A stretch of 64,000 bases of DNA from Madurella fahalii (lineage: Eukaryota; Ascomycota; Sordariomycetes; Sordariales): NCBI GenBank assembly GCA_029876055.1, contig CM056875.1:1612001-1676000 (forward strand), read 5' to 3'. Positions 57,354 through 64,000 of this stretch are shown one piece after another. Positions within the stretch are counted from its first letter, which is position 1. Each line of letters opens with the position of its first letter. Position numbers and translations under genes: made by a program. The notes under the pieces were generated by a model. The model saw nothing but the letters and a program-made list of their open reading frames with translations, had not been told where the DNA came from and ran no database searches.

Positions 57354-57529
57354 CGAATGGCATCCCACGAATACATGTGACCGCGAGCCTTCATGCCCTT
57401 CTCAATTTTCTCGCCGTGAGGGGAGACACCGCCGGCAGCGGCAGCCAAGGCATTAGCAAGGCTGAGGCAGAGAGCTTCATGAGCCTCGTTGGTCCATTTT
57501 CCATCCCTTCCCTCGAGATTGGAAGCCAT
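57354..57529 (-). CDS. Array first exon U1 (distal)
   Basis: ATG at 57529, donor GTAAGT after ...WDAI(CG), the strongest donor of the set. Encodes MASNLEGRDGKWTNEAHEAL, CLSLANALAAAAGGVSPHGE and KIEKGMKARGHMYSWDAI. GH subgroup, with a longer N-terminus and an Ala/Gly-rich loop. Use with the common acceptor needs a 2.1-kb intron, long for a fungus. With the common exons it makes 165 residues. Confidence 0.7.
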
Positions 57530-58318
57530 GGTGAGTGGGTGTTTGTCCGGACGCGTCGGACAATTCGTGGTGGTGATTGGTTTAGACGATTGATAATGGC
57601 TGGCGGGTGTGGTGTCAGCTTCGCGGAGAGAACTGCGGTTTGTTCTTGGGGTAGAAAAAGAATGAACAAGGCCACTCTCGCAGAACCAGAAAATATGTGC
57701 TATTACGGGCCAAGCCAGCCACGTGCCACTCTCGAAATAGTGGACAAAGCTCTATCTGTTGTTTAGGCAGTACAACTTGTATGTAGGACCTAGCTCAGCA
57801 CGTCTACACACGCCATTGTAGCGTACAAGGTTGGCAGGCCATTACGCGGCGCCGTCCCGGGCGTTAAGCGTTAACAAGAACAACAACAGCCTGCCGCAGG
57901 CCTCAGCCGCGAGGGTTCGTCTGTTGCGGCCAGGAAGTTCACGCTGGCTCCATTCAATTGAACGCAGGACGACATCGTCAGTCAAAGGCGGCACAAACAC
58001 CAGACGAGGAATCTTTCAGCGTTATGGTTCACCGTCGGAAGATCACAGTAGGTATCATTTCCCAGGGGGAAAGCGGGCAGCAATTAACCAGAAGGGAAAT
58101 GATAGCAAAACTTGACTGGAAGCGATGTCGATTCTCTCTAGTCCCTTGATCTGACTCAAAATGTGTAATTACCTAGATGACAAGAAAAAAAAAAAAAAAA
58201 ACCAAGAAACTCCGAATCCGCGCCAGGAAACCGCCATCGTACAATCTACCGTCAAGCTCGATTAGCCGCAACAGGCAGGACTGAACACCAGAGAAGTCTT
58301 AGTAGTAAACTTAGAGGA
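57530..58318. other. Spacer upstream of the array
   Basis: Promoter region of U1 and 3' region of the next minus-strand gene. Contains an A17 tract at 58185-58201. No ORF is supported. Confidence 0.5.
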
Positions 58319-59554
58319 CTAAGCATCGCCGTAGGTGTATCTACAATCGCCTTAGTGCCGGGAAATGGCGGGCTAACAGGGCGGATATAGGGTGTCAGAT
58401 ACTCACTCTGTCGTATATTCTCCTGGTGTCGGATTATTGTGGACCGCAAGGGCATTCAATACGGCCTCGTCTTCGATGGAAGAATCCTGGCTCTCGTTTA
58501 ACCTGGGTCGCTTTGCCGCATGCTCCTCCGGATCTTCCTCTAAGCTAGGGTCAACGGCAAGATCATCCGGGCCGGCCATCTGCGCCTGGGGTGCAACACC
58601 GGGATTGGAAGGTTGGACAAGATGAGCAGGAAGAGCAGGATGTGGTGATGGCCGAGGCTGGACTTGACCGGTTGGAAGCACCTGGGTAGAGGGAGCGCTT
58701 GGAACGGAAGGAGTACCGGATGCCCCGACGCCAGGAGGGCCAGCAGGGTCAGCAGGTCCAGCAGAAACAGTGGAAACAGGAGGCATGCCGGACATGGGGG
58801 GTCCCGCGGGGCCTCCAGGCACGCCGGCAACTGCCGGAGGTGCTCCAGGAACAAGCGGCGGGGCAGCGGGGGCACCAGGAGCCGTACCGGCAGGACCTGC
58901 AGAACCTGCAGGACCTGCGGCCGCAGCGGGCTGGGCGGGCTGCTTCCTCGGCCGTCCTCGACCGGGCCCGGGTCTCCGGGTGATGGGATTTAGCGTGGGG
59001 TCAATCTTCCTAGGGTTGTCGCCAGGGACACCGTTGGTCTCGGCCTTGTTCTGGGCCCGGCGCAAACCCTGGAAATGCTGGCTAATTGTGGGAGTCAGCG
59101 CGAAGTCACGAGGTGGAAGGGTACATTGGACATTGAGTCGAGTTGAGTTGAGTCGCAATATATATTAGGCACATCGGGGCAAAGGTCAACAAGAAGGGGC
59201 TTGTGCATCATTCAACAAAGGTCAACAATCCAGCTCAACTTGTGCACACTCGATGCACAATGCCCAGATGCCTCGGTAATCGATAACAGAGAGTGTGATA
59301 ATAGCTGTGATGATCCGAGCGACACACTCGGGATTTAAATCGGGGCGAGGCCGCGCGAAAGCGCAAGACACGGAGCGGGCAACACGGGGCAACAGCACTT
59401 ACCGACATCCTTCATTGGTGAAGCCGTAGCCCAGCGACCGCATGTGGTTGCCTATCGTGATCCATTCCGACCCGCTGATGACGCCAATGTTCTTGACCGA
59501 CAGGATGGTGAAGAAGAGGTCTTTGTCCGCGCGGTCATTCCAGTTCTTATTCAT
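58319..59554 (-). CDS. Myb/SANT-like domain protein with collagen-like Pro/Ala/Gly region, locus 4
   Basis: Exons 59554-59403, 59081-58407 and 58340-58319 give 282 residues. The domain is MNKNWNDRADKDLFFTILSV, KNIGVISGSEWITIGNHMRS, LGYGFTNEGC then RQHFQGLRRAQNK. The first intron splits it in phase 2 after CG, exactly as in the array, so this is a complete stand-alone relative. A basic GRGRPRKQP (AT-hook-like GRP core) follows. Then comes a ~100-residue Gly/Pro/Ala repeat region reminiscent of collagen (AGPAGSAGPAG), a Pro-rich stretch and an acidic, Asn-rich end. The third exon (YTYGDA, stop) is inferred from a GTGAGT donor and frame. If unspliced, the chain stops at 58403 with the ending GEYTTE. 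Confidence 0.72.
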
Positions 59555-61454
59555 CGTGGGCAAAAGCAAAGCGGCAGCGCGTCTAACCTCGTCTTAGTTG
59601 GATGCTGTTTAGGTCTGGTGGATAAGACTCGACAAAATTGCTAAGGTCTGCTAAGGAGAGATGGATTTGCGGCTTGCGGGGACGAGCAGCTCAAACAGAA
59701 GGACCACGGCCTGATCATTCAGCCGGCACCGATAAGTTGCAGCGAACACTCGCCTGTGTGCCAATGAGAAGCGCAGAGGTTATGGCCTGCCTGTCGCTGC
59801 CTGAGGCTTCTAAAGAATTGCTGCCTGCTCGGACCTTTGGCTAGCCTTCGTCGCCGGTGCGGGTGGGGCTCCTTAAATGAGGTCAGATGACCTGGCGCAA
59901 ATATCGCGACGGGAGGCACACAGTGCCGATTACGACGCGCTGCCGGCTTGCGTGGTTCTTCGCCGTCCAACCTCTTCTTTTTCAGGCTGGCACAGCGTCC
60001 CACCAAGAAAATGCCGCTGCAAACAAGCTAAGCTGTCAATTGTCTAATAAAGATGCCCTTTGTATGTGGACACCTGCGCTTATCTCATGTTGTAGCCCGT
60101 ACAATGCTCTGCAAAGCGTCGTGTCAGTTTGGCTTTGCCGTCCGCTTGCGGGACATGAAGGGAATGGATCCGCTCGGACCGCTGTCGTTCTCTTCGGCAA
60201 GGCAGCCAAAGGCAATAGTAGTAGGGAATGAAAGATCACTCGCACAAGGCGTAGTCGGACTGGCTGGCCTCTTGTTGGTCCTGCGCACTTGTGGCCATCT
60301 CGGTCAATGCGACGAAGACTTGCCGTACCGTAAAGGCTCAGGCCGCGGAGCCCTATTCCCGGGCCAGCATCACCAAGGACACGGCGACGAGACCAAACGT
60401 GTTCCTTTCAGATCCAACCAACTGCATTCCTCGATTCGGATCGAGTGACTCATCAGCATGGCGGCACCTGCGTGGATTCCAATCCAGGTTCCTCGAGTTG
60501 CGTCGCTGTCAAGGGGAAGAGTGCCATTCTCCGACCGACCAATCAGTCGTCCCACCAAGATGTCGGTTCGGTCTTGCAGCTAGCTGGCCCGGTCAATCAG
60601 GCAAGAAACTCGCCACTTCCGGCGAATGCTCAGTGCAAATGGCAGGGTGGATAAACTGGAGGTGTCACCTCGACGGCAGGGCTCAGGGATCTGTGTGTCT
60701 TGGAAACGAAACCACTTTACGCGGAAGTGCCGCGGAGGCGCGTCACCTTGCCGCTCCAGCCCACCCTCCATCACCGAGTCGGTTCCCTTTTGTTGAGTTT
60801 CCCCCACATGCAGCGGTAATGACCAGGCAACCATTACCCTAGCAGCGGCTCAATTGGGGATTAACCAAAAAACAAGAATGAAATGAGAGCGAAAAAAAAA
60901 AAAAGAGGAAATAAAAATGCAAAGAAAAAGGAGGGCATCTCCCTGACGGGTCTTTCGGGCTGCTCATGCAGCCTTCTCCCTTTTTGGACAATGGTGCTCT
61001 TTGAACTGATTGATATGAATGGACACCGCTGGTCAGCTAATCGTAATCCCACCTCGCCTTGCTTTCTACGGCCAAGGAGCTGTGCTCAAAAAATGCTGGT
61101 TGAGTTTTTCTGCCCGCTTCCGATGCTTGCTTCCCCCCCTCTCCCCCAAAGCCAGCCCTGGTCCACCACAGCAAGCCCAAGGGCGACCTTTTTTCTGGTG
61201 AAACAGACATATAATCCGCCAGCCTCACCACTCAGCAAGTGACTCACTTCTCCACAATCGAGCAGCGGATTTGGGCCACTGTGATCCTTGCCACAGGCCC
61301 TCCTCGTAGCGGTCAAGCCAGCGGTTCAGGTTCATATTAAGCCGCTATCTCCCTTCACACCCGTTCCCGCTCTCCCCCCTTCTTTTGGCAGCGTCGGCTG
61401 GCTCTCGACCGCTATCTCCCTCCATCCGATCGGGCAAGGCCGTCAACCGCCATC
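59555..61454. other. Divergent spacer between Myb-like loci 4 and 5
   Basis: A 1.9-kb region with promoters and leaders of both genes. An A13 tract lies at 60892-60904. Several ORFs exist but none has a recognisable product. No RNA gene is seen. Confidence 0.5.
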
Positions 61455-62717
61455 ATGTCGAACAACGACAATACCATGGCCCGTTTCCTGTTCGCCATTC
61501 TGCAACAAAAATGTCTCAAGGATGTAAGTTTGTTTCGATCTGGGGGGTCCTTGGGGGTCAGCTAAACCCTCGGGAACTAGATCGACTGGAATAAGGTAGC
61601 CCGTAATCCGATCCTGTCCCAGGAGATCACCAACGGCCATGCCGCCCGCATGCGTTACTCTCGGTTCCGCGCCGCCATGCTCGGCCTGGAGCCGCAGCGA
61701 CGAAACCGCACCAACCCGAGCAAGTCACGCGTGTCCAAGAGGAAGAGAGATGATGGGCCCAAGCCCAAAAAAGAAGAAAACGGCGGCAACAGTGATGCCG
61801 TCAAGACCGAAGACGCGACCAATTCCACCGCAGCCGTCAAATCCGAACGACGAAGCATCACGCAACAATCGCCGACTTCATCCCAACCTTCAATGATGCC
61901 GACGGCGGTGGTGAAGAGTGAGGCCGGACTAACCCATCCCAGCTACACGCGCGGCCATCAGCGCCATCATCCGTCGGTCCTCTCCGTCCCTTCCCCAAAG
62001 ACCAAGCAGGAAACGATCCCGACAGCTGCTGCAATCATCACCCCCACAACCCCCATGCCAGAGCCCTACCCGTTCGGCATCGCCACCGCCGCCCCGACGA
62101 CGACATCGACGGCTGCATCGGCACCAGTACCATTCACCGACATCCATTCCAACCATCCCACCCAAATGCGTCTCCTCACCCCTAGCAGCGATTCCGACAT
62201 CCTGCAAGGCTCCGCGCACAATCACAACCCCAACCACAATCACAGTTTTATCCCTCCCAGCCCCGTCCAGACCGGAACCGACCTGCTCCACCACCACCAC
62301 TCTCCCGCAGCCTCCGCGCCCTCCCCATACGACTTCACCAGTTACGACGCGGCCGCGTCGCCCTGGCATTCCCAGCACCACCACGCCCACCAGTACCACG
62401 GCTACCACAGCCCGGCATCGGTGTACTCAGCCGGCTTTGTCAACGCGTCCGCTGCTGCTACAACTACTGGTGCTGGTGCTGCTGGTGGTGCTTACACTCT
62501 TGATACGGGATACGGGGCATTTTGCGGCGAGCATCATCCTCATCACCTTTCTGAAGGGGAGGGGTTGGGATCGGTGCATCCCGGGAGCATCTTCCGGGAG
62601 AGAGAGCTGGAGATGGGGATGGGGATTGGGATGGGCATGGATGGCGCTGCTGCGGCTCGGGAGACTGAGGGACAGGGAATGAACCTCAAGCACGAGTGGG
62701 AGGCGGGCGAATACTAA
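61455..62717 (+). CDS. Myb-like (Myb_DNA-bind_8-type) domain protein, locus 5
   Basis: Exons 61455-61523 and 61581-62717 give 401 residues. The N-terminal domain is MARFLFAILQQKCLKDIDWN, KVARNPILSQEITNGHAARM, RYSRFRAAMLGLEPQRR. It is followed by a basic nuclear-signal-like segment (SKSRVSKRKRDDGPKPKKEE). The rest is disordered: Ser/Thr/Pro-rich, then His-rich (HNHNPNHNHS, LLHHHHSP, HSQHHHAHQYH), then Ala/Gly- and Met/Gly-rich. The intron sits between the first two helices, unlike the other members. This type is widespread in filamentous ascomycetes; a transcription-factor role is inferred. Confidence 0.82.
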
Positions 62718-64000
62718 TTTCACTGGGGAGCAGTCGATGGCTTGCGTGGGGGAGCGGTCTTAATAACCCTTTTGATTGACTGGACATTGTGTAGGTGGTT
62801 TTGGATGAATACTTGGAGCCAAAAAGTTGGATTGCTTGATGTATTGGACTAGATTGGATTGGACTTTCATTGCTGTGGCCACTGGCAGAAGGGTTGCGTT
62901 TGCTTCTTCCTCCTCCTTCCATGGTTGTGCTGTTTTAGAGTCTGCGGGCATCTCATATCCGGCTCGTGCTCTATGCCGCACTTAGGGAGGAGGATCTCGC
63001 GTCGTTGTCGTTGTCGTGGGCGCGGCGCGGCGCGGCACGGCGTTGTAACAATAAATAATGAATACTATTACGATGATGATGACGATGTGCGGATAACGAG
63101 TCTAGGCGGTGCCATGTCCTGGCAGAGCAGCAGCTCCAGTCTTCTCGCTGCTGGAGGATAGGGGCATTGTTTGATTCCATAGGCGTGGATGTTGGCCTCT
63201 CCTTCTTGTAACATCCCTTTCGGAGGACTAAGACGTGTTTAGCTACGCTGACATGACCCCCCACCGCTCGCAGCACTGGACATTATGTTGACATGCTGTT
63301 GCCCAAACTAGATGCCATGGTGTTATTAACATAACATTGGGAAGCTATGGGTGTCAAGTCAGTAACAAACAATTCCTTCTACCGTCGTGTGTGTTGGTAT
63401 GGAACTGTGAACCGAATAATACTTAGGGTAATTCTCGTGTATTGAAGCAGCCGTTGATGGCTGGGATGCTCACCCGTTTTTAGCTTAGATCATATCTCGA
63501 TGTCGTGGGGATGTTAGCCGGCAAGCTAAGGAACGGCCGGGGCTGCTTCGAAAATACCTTAGTTAGTTAGATCGATGATCACAATAATTAGCTTTACGGA
63601 AAGGAGCGCCTTCTCAGAGAATAGGAGCCGTCTTACCGGAAAGTTGCCTATACAGAGACCGAACTCACCGACCTCGCAGTAGCCTACTAGCTTGGTTCGT
63701 TTTCCTTGAAGATAATTTGGACTGCTTGCTTTGCTGGTATCTATTTTGCTGTTATTATCCTACCCAGCTATCAAGGACAGTTACTTTTCGGAGAGACAGT
63801 TCCTATAGCCCCGGAAAGATGGCCCATGAGAGAGGGGTTCAGAGAGGGAAGAGGTGAGTTGACCGGGCACGACCTCAGCTTGCCCAACCTAATGGAAGCG
63901 AATTGTTTTTACTTTCTTCTAGGTATGTATGTGGTTTTTGCTCAATGTCGTTCTGAAATCAGCGCCCTCCTTCCCTAGAAATTTCTCGGTGTGTGGTGAG
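62718..64000. other. Window end, no gene recognised
   Basis: 3'UTR of locus 5, then about 1 kb of AT-richer sequence without a supported ORF, RNA gene or repeat. An ORF at 63706-63978 has a hydrophobic start but no recognisable features or codon bias; I do not call it. Confidence 0.45.

Larger units (their letters stand above)
54861..57529 (-). other. Variable-first-exon array for a Myb/SANT-like protein (whole locus)
   Basis: Six tandem exons, U1 (distal, 57529) to U6 (proximal, 55401), lie upstream of one shared pair of coding exons (55257-54982 and 54906-54861). Each U exon starts with an ATG and encodes the first 46-58 residues of a Trp-containing helical domain. Each ends in a GT donor leaving a phase-2 codon. 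The shared exon begins one base into a codon and continues QHLQKLRRKEG, the missing end of the domain. Any U plus the shared exons gives a full ORF: 165, 157, 153, 159, 158 or 156 residues for U1-U6. Spacers of 152-323 nt separate the units. No unit has its own second exon. Directly seen: ORFs, donors, phases, single acceptor exon. Inferred: mutually exclusive alternative first exons with separate promoters. Confidence 0.75.

Noticed and set aside
54861..57529. A single gene in which U1 to U6 are spliced in series
   Set aside because: Five of the six units would need an acceptor leaving one base before the ATG. AG directly abuts the ATG in U2 and U6, giving a frameshift, and U3 and U5 lack a near acceptor. 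Only U3 to U4 could be in frame.
55257..57529. Independent complete genes for each array unit
   Set aside because: I searched the spacers after U1-U5 for a QHLQKLRR-like second exon with a phase-compatible acceptor and found none; only 55257 fits.
63706..63978. Possible small membrane protein at the window end
   Set aside because: The hydrophobic start is short, the rest has no coding character, and there is no recognisable homologue pattern.

Overview
This window is nuclear DNA of a filamentous ascomycete, most likely a sordariomycete near Sordariales. Genes are GC-rich and packed on both strands. Introns are mostly 50-130 nt with GT(A/G)NG donors and (C/T)AG acceptors, leaders are pyrimidine-rich, and the protein set is Pezizomycotina-type. 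No rRNA gene, tRNA gene, transposon or CRISPR array could be supported. Exon models were read by hand from splice signals and reading-frame continuity; each multi-exon model sums to a whole number of codons.

Layout, 0-46 kb (housekeeping genes): TRAPPC13 (-), KHDC4-like KH RNA-binding protein (-), acetolactate synthase small subunit (+), ornithine carbamoyltransferase (-), Tag1-like vacuolar protein (+), a KPWE-motif protein resembling the recently described Pex39 (+), complex I 78 kDa subunit (-), an unrecognised 199-residue protein (-), ATG37/ACBD5-like acyl-CoA-binding protein (-), RNase III (-), mitoribosomal mS33 (+), a Pumilio protein (+), SelO/FMP40 (-), an aldo-keto reductase (+), an XRCC4-like protein (-), Byr4/Bfa1-like mitotic-exit regulator (+), Get5-like (+), cofilin (-) and mitochondrial HSP60 (-). 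Both amino-acid biosynthesis genes carry a perfect TGA(C/G)TCA (Gcn4/CPC1-type) site upstream.

Layout, 47-62.7 kb (accessory-looking): five neighbouring loci all encode small Myb/SANT-like helical domains fused to low-complexity, mostly basic tails. Three (47.1-48.2, 50.4-51.2 and 61.5-62.7 kb) look like the fungal Myb_DNA-bind_8-type domain. The other two (54.9-57.5 and 58.3-59.6 kb) carry a related domain with a Trp near the N-terminus, a GY/GH turn and a final RQHLQKLRR-type helix.

The main discovery candidate is the 54.9-57.5 kb locus. It has six tandem first exons, each with its own ATG and each encoding a different version of the first ~46-58 residues of the domain. All six end in a GT donor in the same phase (2) at the same domain position. 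Only one downstream acceptor/exon exists that completes the domain and supplies the basic nuclear tail. Every pairing of one first exon with the common exons gives an intact ORF of 153-165 residues. This is the layout of a protocadherin- or UGT1A-type variable-first-exon array, here apparently for a fungal DNA-binding domain. Splicing and function are inferred from sequence only.
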